Counted from the first letter of the stretch, positions 45,285 through 54,103 are shown. The stretch is DNA of 64,000 bases from Klebsiella ornithinolytica NBRC 105727 = ATCC 31898 (GCF_001598295.1 NZ_BCYR01000003.1:372001-436000); one strand, 5' to 3'. Program-made: numbers and translations. Notes: generated by a model from the sequence alone, not told the origin.

Positions 45285-46718
45285 ATGACAATTACCTGCA
45301 ACTTATATACCGATGGCCAGTGGCATGATGCTGAAGACCAGGCCACTTTTACCCGCACCAATCCGCTCAGCGAACAGCCGGCTTCCACCGCATCGGCTGC
45401 GAGCCTGGCCGACGCCCGGCGCAGCGTCGAGGCCGCCGCTGCCGCCTTCCCGCAATGGCGCGACACGGCCCCCGCCGAACGTCGCCGCCTGCTGCTGGAG
45501 GCGGCGGAGCAAATGCAGCAACGTGAGGCAAAATTCATCGCCGCAATGTCGGCTGAGACGGGCGCGACGGCGCACTGGGCGGGTTTTAACGTTCATCTCG
45601 CCGCCGACATTTTGCGGGAAGCCGCCGCCCTCACCACCCAGATTGAAGGGCAGATTATTCCGTCGAATGTACCGGGCAATCTGGCTATGGCCGTCCGTCA
45701 GGGGGCTGGAGTGGTACTGGGGATGGCGCCGTGGAATGCGCCGCTGATCCTCGCCACGCGCGCGATTGCAACTCCGTTAGCCTGCGGGAATACGGTGATC
45801 CTCAAAGGAGCCGAGATGTCGCCCGCCAGTCAGGCGCTGATTATTGATGCCCTGGCTGCGGCGGGATTACCGGACGGTGTCGTGAACTATCTCACCTGCG
45901 CGCCGGAAGATGCGCCCGCGCTGGTGGAGTCGCTTATCGCCCATCCGGCAGTACGCCGCGTTAACTTTACCGGCTCTACGCCGGTCGGACGCATTATCGC
46001 CCGCACCTGCGGACAGTACCTGAAACCGGCAGTGCTTGAACTGGGCGGCAAAGCGCCGCTGCTGGTCCTCGATGATGCCGATCTCGAACAAGCGGCGGCC
46101 GGAGCCCTCTTTGGCTCATTCGCTAACGCCGGGCAGATCTGTATGTCGACCGAGCGCATTATCGTCGACGAATCGATAGCCGATGCCTTTATCGCCCTGC
46201 TCAGCCGCCGCGCGGCAACGTTGCCCGCAGGGCTGATGGGGCCGGTTGTCGATATGAAGACCGTTACACGCTGCAATGCGCTGATTGACGACGCGCTGGC
46301 AAAAGGGGCCCGGCTTTTAACCGGTGGTAAAGCCGACACAACCCAGATGCGCGCCACGTTGCTTGATGGGGTGACCCGCAGCATGCGGATATGGCAGGAG
46401 GAGTCCTTTGGCCCGGTAAAAGCCATTATCCGGGTGCAGGATGAGCAGGAGGCGCTGACGGTAGCCAACGAAAGTGAATACGGACTCTCCTCGGCGGTAT
46501 ACAGTCGCGACACCGCCCGGGCGTGGAATGTTGCCCAGAGATTGCAAACCGGCATTTGCCACATTAATGGCCCCACCGTGCACGATGAAGCGCAGATGCC
46601 GTTTGGCGGCTGCAAAGCTTCCGGCTACGGACGCTTTGGTGGCCGCGCAGGTGTTGCTGAATTTACCGAACTGCGCTGGATAACGCTGCAGACCAGCCCG
46701 CGCGAACTGCCGTTTTAA
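45285..46718 (+). CDS. Aldehyde dehydrogenase (salicylaldehyde/vanillin dehydrogenase-like)
   Basis: This 477-residue NAD(P)-dependent ALDH has the Rossmann region LGMAPWNAPLILATRAIATPLACGNTVILKGAEMSP, the catalytic Glu in LELGGKAPLLVLDDAD and catalytic Cys in NAGQICMSTERI. The APWNAP motif and the STERI segment place it near the salicylaldehyde/vanillin group rather than betaine- or succinate-semialdehyde dehydrogenases. AACGAGG precedes the ATG. It is divergent from the binding-protein gene and convergent with a hydrolase. The true aldehyde is unknown; aromatic aldehydes are most likely. Confidence 0.88.
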   Translation: MTITCNLYTDGQWHDAEDQATFTRTNPLSEQPASTASAASLADARRSVEAAAAAFPQWRDTAPAERRRLLLEAAEQMQQREAKFIAAMSAETGATAHWAGFNVHLAADILREAAALTTQIEGQIIPSNVPGNLAMAVRQGAGVVLGMAPWNAPLILATRAIATPLACGNTVILKGAEMSPASQALIIDALAAAGLPDGVVNYLTCAPEDAPALVESLIAHPAVRRVNFTGSTPVGRIIARTCGQYLKPAVLELGGKAPLLVLDDADLEQAAAGALFGSFANAGQICMSTERIIVDESIADAFIALLSRRAATLPAGLMGPVVDMKTVTRCNALIDDALAKGARLLTGGKADTTQMRATLLDGVTRSMRIWQEESFGPVKAIIRVQDEQEALTVANESEYGLSSAVYSRDTARAWNVAQRLQTGICHINGPTVHDEAQMPFGGCKASGYGRFGGRAGVAEFTELRWITLQTSPRELPF

Positions 46719-46980
46719 TCAGCGGATCTGCCGGTTGCCGATTCTCATCACCAGTTTAAAACAGCCCCATTGCGCTGCCGTTCCGGGGAAGGCTAACCGC
46801 GGAACGGTCGCAACGCCGTGACGACAGCGCGCCACAACGAAAGATGCTGATCTTTAACCAGCGCATCTCCTGCCAACCGGGCCGAGAAAGTTAGTCCCGC
46901 TACACGCCAGCGTCTTCGCAAGCCACGGCTGGCGGTTCCGTCCTCCGCGCGGTCGGGCAAACAAGTGATCACGGCGATAT

Positions 46981-47751
46981 TTAGCCGTCCGCCTGCGTAC
47001 CCCCGAAGAATTGCGCCATGCAATCGGCCAGGGCAACGGGATTCTCCCAGGCCATAGAGTGGCCCGCATCCGGCACCACCAGCAGCGGAATACCGACGGC
47101 GACAACGTCGTCAGCTTCCTGAGCCGGGAGCGACAGCTCACCGTAAATCAGCGCCTTGCGGCAGGATAATTGCTGAAAGCGGGCGAACCAGGACGGCGAC
47201 GCCCCGTCGACCAGGCTGCTGGCTCCTCGCCATACTGCCCAGGGGGCGCTGTTTTGCAGACACCCGCTCCAGGGAGACGTTTCCGCTGCCAGCAGATCGG
47301 CAAAGCCGCGGGCGACAAACTCGGCTTCCGGCTGGGCGACGATAGCCCGACTGTACATGCCGCCGCCGGCATAAAGATTAGGTTCGGAGACCAGCAGAGC
47401 CTGGACGCGACGGCCCAGAAGCTCCGCCGCTTCAATGGCAATACTGCCGCCCATGCTATGCCCGAACAGTGAGCAGCGGGTCAGCTGCAGACTGTCAAGC
47501 CACTCCACAACAACCCGCGCCTGTTCAGCGATACCGTAACCAAAAGAGCCGGGCTTGTCGCTATAGCCAAAGCCCGGCAGATCGATCAGCAGGGCCCGCC
47601 GGCCGGAAAAAGCCGGATCGGTCGCCACGCCGGGATAATCATAAGAGGATGCACAACCCAGCCCGTGAATAATGACCACCGGGTCGCCGTGCCCTGGGAA
47701 ATCAAACCAGCGCACGTTCGCGCCAGCGAATGAGGAAAAATAGCGCTTCAT
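46981..47751 (-). CDS. Alpha/beta hydrolase
   Basis: This 256-residue hydrolase has the oxyanion motif VVIIHGLGCASSYDYPG, the nucleophile elbow GHSMGGS with Ser about residue 98, and the catalytic His in VPDAGHSMAWENP near the C-terminus. The acid is probably the Asp preceding VVAVG. It resembles proline iminopeptidase or esterase-type hydrolases of secondary metabolism, with no clear subfamily. It lies between the aldehyde dehydrogenase and ortT, in opposite orientation to the former. Substrate unknown. Confidence 0.85.
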   Translation of the reverse strand: MKRYFSSFAGANVRWFDFPGHGDPVVIIHGLGCASSYDYPGVATDPAFSGRRALLIDLPGFGYSDKPGSFGYGIAEQARVVVEWLDSLQLTRCSLFGHSMGGSIAIEAAELLGRRVQALLVSEPNLYAGGGMYSRAIVAQPEAEFVARGFADLLAAETSPWSGCLQNSAPWAVWRGASSLVDGASPSWFARFQQLSCRKALIYGELSLPAQEADDVVAVGIPLLVVPDAGHSMAWENPVALADCMAQFFGGTQADG

Positions 47752-47822
47752 AAGGTTGCCCCGCCAACAGTTACTGTGTTTTTATACAGTAATATTGTGG
47801 CGATTGCCATCGCTTTATGCTG

Positions 47823-47996
47823 TCAGAATAAAGAGACCAGCAGCGCCATCGGAAAGCTAAACGGCCAGGTGGCGCCGATCAACAGAGCGGCCAGCAGGCG
47901 AATCAAACGGCTCTCTTTTGTCAGAAACCAGCTAATGATTGCACAAATACATCCCATAACTGCATAAAAAACCAGCATTTTCTGGTATAAGGTCAT
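47823..47996 (-). CDS. ortT: Orphan toxin OrtT (GhoT-like membrane peptide)
   Basis: This 57-residue peptide, MTLYQKMLVFYAVMGCICAIISWFLTKESRLIRLLAALLIGATWPFSFPMALLVSLF, is nearly the same length and pattern as E. coli OrtT (YdcX): two hydrophobic segments around a short charged loop ESRLIR. OrtT damages the membrane and slows growth under stress such as limitation of folate-derived metabolites; it has no linked antitoxin, and none is seen here. The start at 47996 is the family start with AAGGT upstream region; an upstream in-frame codon at 48023 is not conserved. It is next to yncL and, after an insertion, ydcY, as in E. coli. Confidence 0.9.
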   Translation of the reverse strand: MTLYQKMLVFYAVMGCICAIISWFLTKESRLIRLLAALLIGATWPFSFPMALLVSLF

Positions 47997-48186
47997 TCTT
48001 CTTCCTTCCCTGATAAGCCCCATTATGATACGGAGATGCGTGGCAGCAGAAGTGCGACACAGTCCGCAAAATCACACAATGAATCGCACGCTTAATCAGC
48101 GGAAAACAACCAATTCATCCTTGTCTGATAGCACTTCCTTTCGCCTCGTACTATACCTGTAGAGGCTTACTCATAAAGGTGGCGTT

Positions 48187-48279
48187 ATGGATGTTTCCAG
48201 CAAAACCGTAATTCTGATTAATGTCGGCGTAGCTTTCGCGCTTATCAGCCTGTTATCTGTTCGTTTTGGTTGGTTTTAG
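48187..48279 (+). CDS. yncL: Small inner-membrane protein YncL
   Basis: This 30-residue peptide (MDVSSKTVILINVGVAFALI followed by SLLSVRFGWF) has one transmembrane segment and matches the E. coli stress-induced small membrane protein YncL, which has the same VSS..V.LIN start and RFGWF end. A strong AAAGGTGG precedes the ATG. It is followed 24 bases later by a bidirectional intrinsic terminator. Too short for most gene finders. Function unknown. Confidence 0.85.
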   Translation: MDVSSKTVILINVGVAFALISLLSVRFGWF

Positions 48280-48303
48280 TGATTTTATTCAGCAAAGAAA
48301 CCT

Positions 48304-48333
48304 AAAAAAGCAGCCTCTGCGGGCTGCTTTTTT
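48304..48333. terminator. Bidirectional intrinsic terminator after yncL
   Basis: AAAAAAGCAGCC, a six-base loop and GGCTGCTTTTTT form a symmetrical hairpin with T runs on both strands. It ends yncL on the plus strand and probably the small gene at 48332 on the minus strand, whose stop codon touches the T run. Confidence 0.85.
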
Positions 48334-48619
48334 ACGCTTTAATCGCGACGGTTTTATCCGCGCGGGTCTGAGCCTGAAGCTCGGCATTAGCCTTCATATA
48401 TTCAGGGTCATAGCCAGGCAGCAGATTAACTTTTTCATTATCCCACTCAGCCGCCGTACAGACGGATTCGCTGACCCCCTGCTGTTCACACAGGCTAATA
48501 CGCCGGGCAGGTAAATTGCCATACAGAATTGCCGTGGCGCAGGCCACTGACAGAAAAAAAGCTATTTTTTTCAAAACAAGATCAACGTCGAAGTAACAAA
48601 TTATGACAAATGTTCGCAT
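48332..48619 (-). CDS. Small exported or membrane-anchored protein of unknown function
   Basis: This frame gives 95 residues from an ATG at 48619: a hydrophobic N-terminal region with LKKIAFFLSVACATAILYG that looks like a signal peptide, then about 50 polar residues (ISLCEQQGVSESVCTAAEWDNEK) with two cysteines that could form a disulfide, ending KTVAIKA. The start is unsure; a TTG at 48574 would give an 80-residue protein starting directly with the signal peptide. No family recognised. Marks the edge of the accessory island. Confidence 0.55.
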   Translation of the reverse strand: MRTFVIICYFDVDLVLKKIAFFLSVACATAILYGNLPARRISLCEQQGVSESVCTAAEWDNEKVNLLPGYDPEYMKANAELQAQTRADKTVAIKA

Positions 48620-48646
48620 GAGCCAGCCTGTAAAGTCAAACCTCAA

Positions 48647-49221
48647 GCATCCTTTTACCCCCAGGCCGCCGCGGCCAGACAGCGTTTCTTAGCATTTTTC
48701 TACACCATGTAGTGGAACAAAATGTCGCGGAACAAAAAGATGCCTCCGCGGATATCCCTTCATTCTCCCCCTTTCATCTCTGCAGGTTACTGGACAATAT
48801 GAACAATTTGTCGTCATTTCCTCTATGAAAACAATCTGGTCAGGTGAAATTAAAAAGAAAATAACTGTCTGATACCTTACATGAGGTTCCGAAGAGTTCG
48901 ATGAATAATAAAAATAGTGTATAAGAACAAACCTAAAAAACATCATAAATTATACGGTAAATTAATGATGGATAATAAAAAAACCTATAGGAAGTTGACT
49001 AAAAATGCGGAACAACTTAAACGCCAGCCCAAAAAAACAGCAAGAAAAAACACACCAATACATTGATTAATAACAAATAATTAAATCAACCCTGTCTTTT
49101 CAACAGTGACTGACAATGCACTTATCAGTAAATATCATTTGCGTTATCACCCTTTAGAAATTACATTTTAACTGCATATTTTGACCTTTTTTGTTTTTAC
49201 TCATTTATTTTGGGGTGGTAC
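48647..49221. other. AT-rich region without a firm gene
   Basis: These 575 bases are strongly AT-rich compared with the neighbours. A basic 33-codon frame at 48965-49066 (MMDNKKTYRKLTKNAEQL) is possible but has no good ribosome site. The frame on the minus strand at 48689-48946 is not convincing. The region probably contains the promoter of the small gene at 49222 (AT-rich tracts at about 49140-49200). Confidence 0.4.
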
Positions 49222-49344
49222 ATGTCTGGAATTATTGTGCTTATTGTGGCACTGCTATTGCTGGTAATTGCAGCGTATAATCTGGTCTCTTACATTCGCG
49301 ACCGTCGTCAGTCTGGTTTACCGACCAAAAAATCAAAGCGATAG
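49222..49344 (+). CDS. 40-residue single-pass membrane protein
   Basis: A short gene encodes MSGIIVLIVALLLLVIAAYN followed by LVSYIRDRRQSGLPTKKSKR: one N-terminal transmembrane helix with a strongly basic cytoplasmic tail, a pattern obeying the positive-inside rule. GGGGTGGTAC lies before the ATG. Small membrane proteins with an N-terminal helix followed by YIRDRR are, as far as I recall, common in Klebsiella, but the function is unknown. Confidence 0.65.
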   Translation: MSGIIVLIVALLLLVIAAYNLVSYIRDRRQSGLPTKKSKR

Positions 49345-49505
49345 CACGACGCGCGCGTGACAACATCGTGCGAATAGGCCACAAACGTTTTGCTCACTGC
49401 AACTTCATGCGCGATAAATAACACTATAGTTTATGCGGGAAATAGATCGTTCCGCCCTCTCTGCGCCCTTCTCTCACCTATTGTGCCGACGTGGTACACA
49501 GCAAC

Positions 49506-49536
49506 AAAAAACCCCTGTATTCAGTACAGGGGTTTT
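49506..49536 (+). terminator. Intrinsic terminator
   Basis: AAAAAACCCCTGTA and TACAGGGGTTTTA form an 8-bp stem with a 5-base loop and T tract on the plus strand and an A tract that makes it usable on the other strand too. It probably ends the transcript of the small membrane protein at 49222. Confidence 0.75.
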
Positions 49537-49853
49537 ATTGTGGATTGCCGCAGCAGCGGATATATCATCTGGATTCGCTCTCTGTCTCTCCACGCTGACA
49601 GGCAGGTTACGCGCCCCACCCGGCGCTTATCTCCGGCACTCATTGGCTTAGCTCTTGAAGGGGCGTAAGAATATTCTCATATTTCGCTGTCTCTGTTTTA
49701 GCAATTACTGCCATTGTGACTATTAGCAAGCTAATGCACTCAATGAGTGACTATCCCGTCCGTTACAAGCTCGCGATCGCGCCATCAGCGTCACCCGGCC
49801 ACCGCCTCATACTCACGGCCGACCTCTGAAGGTTGTGCCCGCAGCAGCGGGCA

Positions 49854-49876
49854 TAAAAAAGGCCGCCCCGGCGACC
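49854..49876 (-). terminator. Intrinsic terminator of the 57-residue gene
   Basis: On the minus strand GGTCGCC, two bases and GGCGGCC form a stem (one G-T pair) followed by TTTTTTA, 8 bases after the stop codon of the gene at 49885. Confidence 0.7.
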
Positions 49877-49884
49877 TTTATCTT

Positions 49885-50058
49885 TCACATCAGCTTGATT
49901 CTGACGTCGTATCCGTCAAGACCCGACATGGTTTCATGAGCAACAAACTCAATTTCAGAGACTTCTTGCCCCGTTTTCTTGCGCAGTTCTGCAATCTTTT
50001 TGCTAATCAGCGCCGAGATCTCTTCTTCAGCTTTACGAGTCAGCTCTTCGCTTTTCAT
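49885..50058 (-). CDS. 57-residue charged helical protein
   Basis: This short gene encodes MKSEELTRKAEEEISALISK followed by KIAELRKKTGQEVSEIEFVAHETMSGLDGYDVRIKLM. The first half is a highly charged helix (possible coiled coil), the second a beta-strand-rich tail. AAGGAGAG precedes the ATG by seven bases and an intrinsic terminator follows, so it is very likely a real gene with its own transcript. Similar small proteins occur in prophages, as I recall, but I cannot name a family. Confidence 0.7.
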   Translation of the reverse strand: MKSEELTRKAEEEISALISKKIAELRKKTGQEVSEIEFVAHETMSGLDGYDVRIKLM

Positions 50059-50183
50059 TGGTCAACTCTCCTTGAATTTCACGATGTCGTATAGCGTAAG
50101 GGTTGTCCCGCGTTAGCCGAAAGCCAACCCTAATCCATTATAAACAATAGGTTATCTTCCTTGAAGCTGTTTTTTGCCATCGG

Positions 50184-50769
50184 TTATTTAGTGATATCAG
50201 GCCCTGTATCACAACGCCATTTTTTAAGCATAGTACGCCCATCCTGCAGAGGAAAGGAGATGGTGGCGACGCCATTTTTGCGGTTGAAGAGAACTTCGGA
50301 TTGGTCCAGGTCTTTGGCATAGATGGTTCCTTCCGCATCGCTAAAATTGTCGGCCAGCGTAAGCGGGTTAGTTTTTCCGGTGGTCACGGTGACGTTGCTG
50401 ACATCGGCGGAAATATCGTTCACATATAACGTCCAGTCTTTCAGGGGGATGCATCACCGACCGTATTCCACTGCTGATACAGGCACTTTATAGGCGTCAC
50501 ACGCGCCGCTCCGCACCAGCTTTTCAGTGTCTGCCTGACATGCTCATAGCGGCGACAAACGTGATCGTCATTGATATGATTGCCGTCCCGTCCTACACCG
50601 GTTCTGTCACGCTAAACCACGTAGGATAGAACGAGTTGCCGCCAAACGTCACCGGGTGAAATAAGTAGTTCACGACACGGTAATAACCAAATGCAGGGTG
50701 GTAAAACTCCACTGTTTGTTTAATTTCGCTGGCCGGCCGTCGCTCTTTCCATTCTCTAAATATTGGCAC
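50184..50769 (-). pseudogene. Phage tail-module gene remnant (DUF1833-like)
   Basis: Read on the minus strand from a GTG at 50769 the remains spell VPIFREWKERRPASEIKQTV and FYHPAFGYYRVVNYLFHPVTFGGNSF then TEPV, an in-frame TAG, DGTAIISMTITF, a frameshift, RYEHVRQTLKSWCGAARVTP, another frameshift at a C run near 50450, and DWTLYVNDISADVSNVTVTTGKTNPLTLAD. This resembles the DUF1833 protein found near tape-measure genes in lambdoid prophages. At least one stop and two frameshifts make it nonfunctional. Confidence 0.7.
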
Positions 50770-50785
50770 CAGTCAGCCCTCGGCA

Positions 50786-51245
50786 TCACTTCGTTATCAG
50801 GTAATCCAGCCAGTACCTATAGCCAGGCTGGGCCTCAACAATCCAGTCGTCATGATCCTCGTTAATGTCCTCGATACCATTGCTGATAACAATTGCCGTC
50901 AAGGTGACGAGAGCTGCCGTTTTTGCTGGTCTGCACCGGCATATCGACGAAATGCAGTGTATGCTGCTGTGCGCCCTAAGTATCCTCAAGGTCGATCGGA
51001 ATCTGGAACCAGTTACCCCCGCAGTCACAGTAAGTCGGTGAGCGCAGCCACGATTTGAAACACTCGGCCTGGGCAAGCGTGAATATCCACTGTAATGTCC
51101 ACGTCGCCTTTAAGTCCGTGGTGATTGACGTGATTATCAAGGGACCGACTACCGTCTGCGTCGTCTGCCAGGCTGTATCCTGCGTCATGTTCTGATCGGC
51201 GCTCTGGGGAAGCAGCAGAAAATTCGGATATAAAACGGTTATCAT
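50786..51245 (-). pseudogene. Phage tail-module gene remnant
   Basis: From the ATG at 51245 (GGAAGGGG upstream) the frame reads MITVLYPNFLLLPQSADQNM to FQIPIDLEDT, then an in-frame TAG, GAQQHTLHFVDMPVQTSKNG, and after a frameshift LVTLTAIVISNGIEDINEDHDDWIVEAQPGYRYWLDYLITK. The pieces in order make one protein of about 155 residues of a kind seen between tape-measure and DUF1833 genes in Klebsiella and Enterobacter prophages. Nonfunctional because of one nonsense codon and one frameshift. Confidence 0.7.
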
Positions 51246-51429
51246 TGATAGCCCCTTCCCAAAATAAATTAATATACTCCATAAAAAAATCATTGATTTC
51301 TATATGTTATGGAATGTTCTTATTCATTACTAGAAAACAATCACACATCAACTAAGATGAATTTGATCTACCGAAAAATTCACACATACAGCCCCCCAAC
51401 AAAGAAAATTAACCGCGTGGATATGAAAA

Positions 51430-52584
51430 ATGAATGAAATCAACGGCATGATAAATAAATTATTTGATTCATCAGGCACCATTATAAAAAACGTTATCCA
51501 ACTCATCCCTGTTTTTATATTTCTTTCCTGCGTCTTACTTTGGCTTCACTTAAAGGCAATTTACCGTCTAGATTTATTCATGCCAAGCATGACAAACATC
51601 TCCAATGTAGTTCCTGTAATATTATCCTTTTTCCTATACATCATCAAACTATTGCTCCCATCGATACCATTATTGTTTGTGCCCTTTTTGTTCAGAAATG
51701 ACACAGAACATAATAACTTAAAATTATCTGCTAAATTAGCACTAACAGTACTCTCATCGCTTACAGTTTTTGCCATATCAATTCCATCCATTGCTTTCAT
51801 TTTTTCCCTGCAAAAAATCAACCCAAGCCATTATATGATGACGACACTAACAATTAACATGGCACTAACAGCACTTATTATTTACTTTATCGTAGGGTTT
51901 AGAGAAAAAATAAAAGTCGTTACATTACTCGCAATCATATGGTCATCAATGAGAATCTCATTTCGAGCTATACAATCTCTTTTAGAGCAAATCGTTGGCG
52001 CCAACGCAAAGACATTCATACCAATCACAGCACTATTTATAATTTATATATTATGCATTTTCGCTCCTGCCATTGCTTACATTTACTCAAGCATTAAAAA
52101 TAACCATATTAATATAAAACTTTTAGCTTTTGCCTTGATGTTCCTTATATTGCCAATGTCTCTTATCAGAGAGGTTAATGCATATACAATTGAAAAAACA
52201 ATGGTGTCAATAGGTATTGCGGACTGGTGTGTTAACACCTATAGGGTAAATGGGGGGAAGTACTCAAGCGAAACCTTTCCTGCAGAGCACTGGAATACAA
52301 GAAAAATTACAGATAATAATCATTTTTATATCAGTGCAACAGCCCCGTTCAACCTCGGGGATAAGATACTATTATGCCCAGAATATATAAATATAAATTA
52401 CAGATCCATCATGTTTATAAATTTCAATGAAAACAAAGAGGACAAAAACATTTTTAGACGGCTAGTCAGGAATCAATTCCAAAGTTGCTTTATTTTTAAC
52501 TCGTCTGACATTGACAAAGCTAATACGGCCTTCACTAATATCTTGGAAACTAGTCAACTACCACCTGAAGAGAAATGTATTTAA
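51430..52584 (+). CDS. AT-rich multi-pass membrane protein, moron-like cargo
   Basis: This intact 384-residue protein has about seven transmembrane segments in residues 20-250 (IPVFIFLSCVLLWLHLKAI, VVPVILSFFLYIIKLLLPSIPLLFVPFLF, LALTVLSSLTVFAISIPSIAFIF, LTINMALTALIIYFIVG, FIPITALFIIYILCIFAPAIAYIY, LLAFALMFLILP) and a soluble C-terminal domain of about 130 residues with Cys pairs (DWCVNTYRVNGG, KILLCPEY, QSCFIF, EEKCI). Its base composition (about 32% GC by eye) is far below the neighbours. It lies opposite to the phage genes, its stop codon two bases from that of the tape-measure remnant, so it was inserted into a tail module. No family recognised; immunity, anti-phage or surface roles are possible but unproved. 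Confidence 0.8.
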   Translation: MNEINGMINKLFDSSGTIIKNVIQLIPVFIFLSCVLLWLHLKAIYRLDLFMPSMTNISNVVPVILSFFLYIIKLLLPSIPLLFVPFLFRNDTEHNNLKLSAKLALTVLSSLTVFAISIPSIAFIFSLQKINPSHYMMTTLTINMALTALIIYFIVGFREKIKVVTLLAIIWSSMRISFRAIQSLLEQIVGANAKTFIPITALFIIYILCIFAPAIAYIYSSIKNNHINIKLLAFALMFLILPMSLIREVNAYTIEKTMVSIGIADWCVNTYRVNGGKYSSETFPAEHWNTRKITDNNHFYISATAPFNLGDKILLCPEYININYRSIMFINFNENKEDKNIFRRLVRNQFQSCFIFNSSDIDKANTAFTNILETSQLPPEEKCI

Positions 52585-52586
52585 GA

Positions 52587-52927
52587 CTAATAACTCCCCA
52601 TAGCCTTCCGACTCAACCCAAATACCTGCTGCAACTGAGACGATACTGGGCCACCACGATCGAAATCACTTAGCAGCAGGTCAACCACTGCACTAAACAT
52701 CTCATCTCCAATGGCGATAGGCTTATTAACCGCATCAATGATGAAAGCTGCTGCAATGGCAACGCCAAACTTGTTTAAAGCTCCTTCGTACCGCCCAGCA
52801 GACCTTGCTGATTGCTCAACTTGGCGTCCATTGGGTCGAGGCGTTTATTAACCCGCTGCTGCGCCTGGATCAGGCCGGATACGTTAGCCTCAATGTCATA
52901 ATTAATCTCACCTGAATCGCCACGGAT
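52587..52927 (-). pseudogene. Phage tail tape-measure protein remnant
   Basis: The minus strand spells GEINYDIEANVSGLIQAQQRVNKRLDPMD, a start-like segment of a tape-measure protein, then, after a frameshift, QVEQSARSAGRYEGALNKFG and VAIAAAFIIDAVNKPIAIGDEMFSAVVDLLLSDFDRGGPVSSQLQQVFGLSRKAMGSY to the stop at 52587. A normal tape-measure protein is 600-1000 residues, so the centre is deleted. It ends tail to tail with the membrane protein gene. Confidence 0.65.
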
Positions 52928-52929
52928 AA

Positions 52930-54100
52930 TCTACATACTTCTGAGCCGTTTATAATTTAGTTTTTCATATTCAGCCGCTGGCATCTGCTCGCTCGGGCCA
53001 TGCTGACGCTTGCTGTTATAAAACATTTCGATGTAATCAAAAATATCGTTTCTGACTTCATCTCTCGTTCCGTAGACCTTTTTCTTTGTCCGTTCGAGCT
53101 TCAGTAGCTGTTAAAACTTTCTGCAACTGCGTTGCCGTAACAGTTACTACGACAGCTTATACTGCCCTCTAGTCCGTGTGATTGCAGGAGCGACTGCCAC
53201 TAATGGCTTATTTACTGACTACCTTGATCGGAGTAAACCAGAACCTGTTTTTGAGAATTATGTCGCCACACGGCCATCGGAAGCGCATTCAGGACAATAT
53301 CTTTTGTCATCCGACGTTCCATTGACCATCCGATAACTTTGCGCGAGAAAAGGTCAACAACCTCGGCCAGATACAGCCAGCCTTCGTCGGTTCAGATGTA
53401 AGTTATGTCCGTTACTTAGCGTTTACCCAGTGCTTCGGATTGAACTGCCGCTGGTGCCTGTTGGGTATTACAATACAGGCTTCCCCTTTACACGCTCGTG
53501 GGCTGCGGTACCCGACCTGAGCCTTTATCCCGGCACGTTTCATCAGCCGCCAGCCCCGGTTAATCCCGCACTGTTGCCCACTATCTCGCAGGTCGAGATG
53601 GATCTTGCGATAGCCATAAATTAAACGGGATCCAGTCAAAACTGTTTAATTTGGCTTGTCAGCATCAGATCCGCCTGATGCCGTGGTGAATGCGGCTGCT
53701 GAAGCAACGAGTAAAACTCACTCGGATGAACATCCAGCACCCGGCATAGCAGACGAATAGGTCAGCAACAGATGTTGCCACGGATAAAGGCGTACTTTAG
53801 TCGGACAGCTTTGCGAAGTACGCTGCGGTTTTTTTAATATGTCCCGTTCGCCAGTAGCCCACTTCAGCTCCTTGTGGAGTCGACGGATCTCGGACTGAGC
53901 ATCTGACTCTTCTTTGTGGATGGAAGAGTCCGACCCGTACATCTTTATCTCGGCGTAAAGACTATGGCTAGTGGTATCGAAACGTATTGCAACGCTGGTT
54001 TGACCACTTCAATTTTAAACTCTTCATGATAACGCTTATTGCTCATGTGCACCTCTCTTTAAGCCATCTCAAATGACTCTGAGATGTCTGTTAAACCTGT
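52930..54100 (-). mobile_element. Decayed IS3-family insertion sequence
   Basis: Fragments of OrfA and OrfB of an IS3-family transposase lie on the minus strand. OrfA starts at 54046 (MSNKRYHEEFKIEVVK), is frameshifted, and resumes TTSHSLYAEIKMYGSDSSIHKEESDAQSEIRRLHKELKWATGERDILKK. OrfB pieces include SRLIYGYRKIHLDLRDSGQQCGINRGWRLMKRAGIKAQVGYRS and the C-terminal DIFDYIEMFYNSKRQHGPSEQMPAAEYEKLNYKRLRSM. The DDE core is broken by several stops and frameshifts, so it cannot transpose on its own. Element ends are approximate; I could not identify convincing terminal inverted repeats or a target duplication. Confidence 0.75.
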
Positions 54101-54103
54101 GGC

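Larger units (their letters stand above)
49345..49884. other. Intergenic region with two terminators
   Basis: This 540-base stretch contains an intrinsic terminator at 49506-49536 and another at 49854-49876. A few overlapping open frames of 72-92 codons cross the first hairpin and are not believable. A segment rich in CACCCGGC-like words near 49618 and 49795 resembles REP remnants. Confidence 0.4.

Noticed and set aside
48965-49066. 33-residue very basic peptide
   Set aside because: AT-rich region, no good Shine-Dalgarno sequence and low complexity, so chance is likely.
49390-49668. 92-codon plus-strand frame
   Set aside because: It passes through an intrinsic terminator hairpin and has no recognisable protein features.
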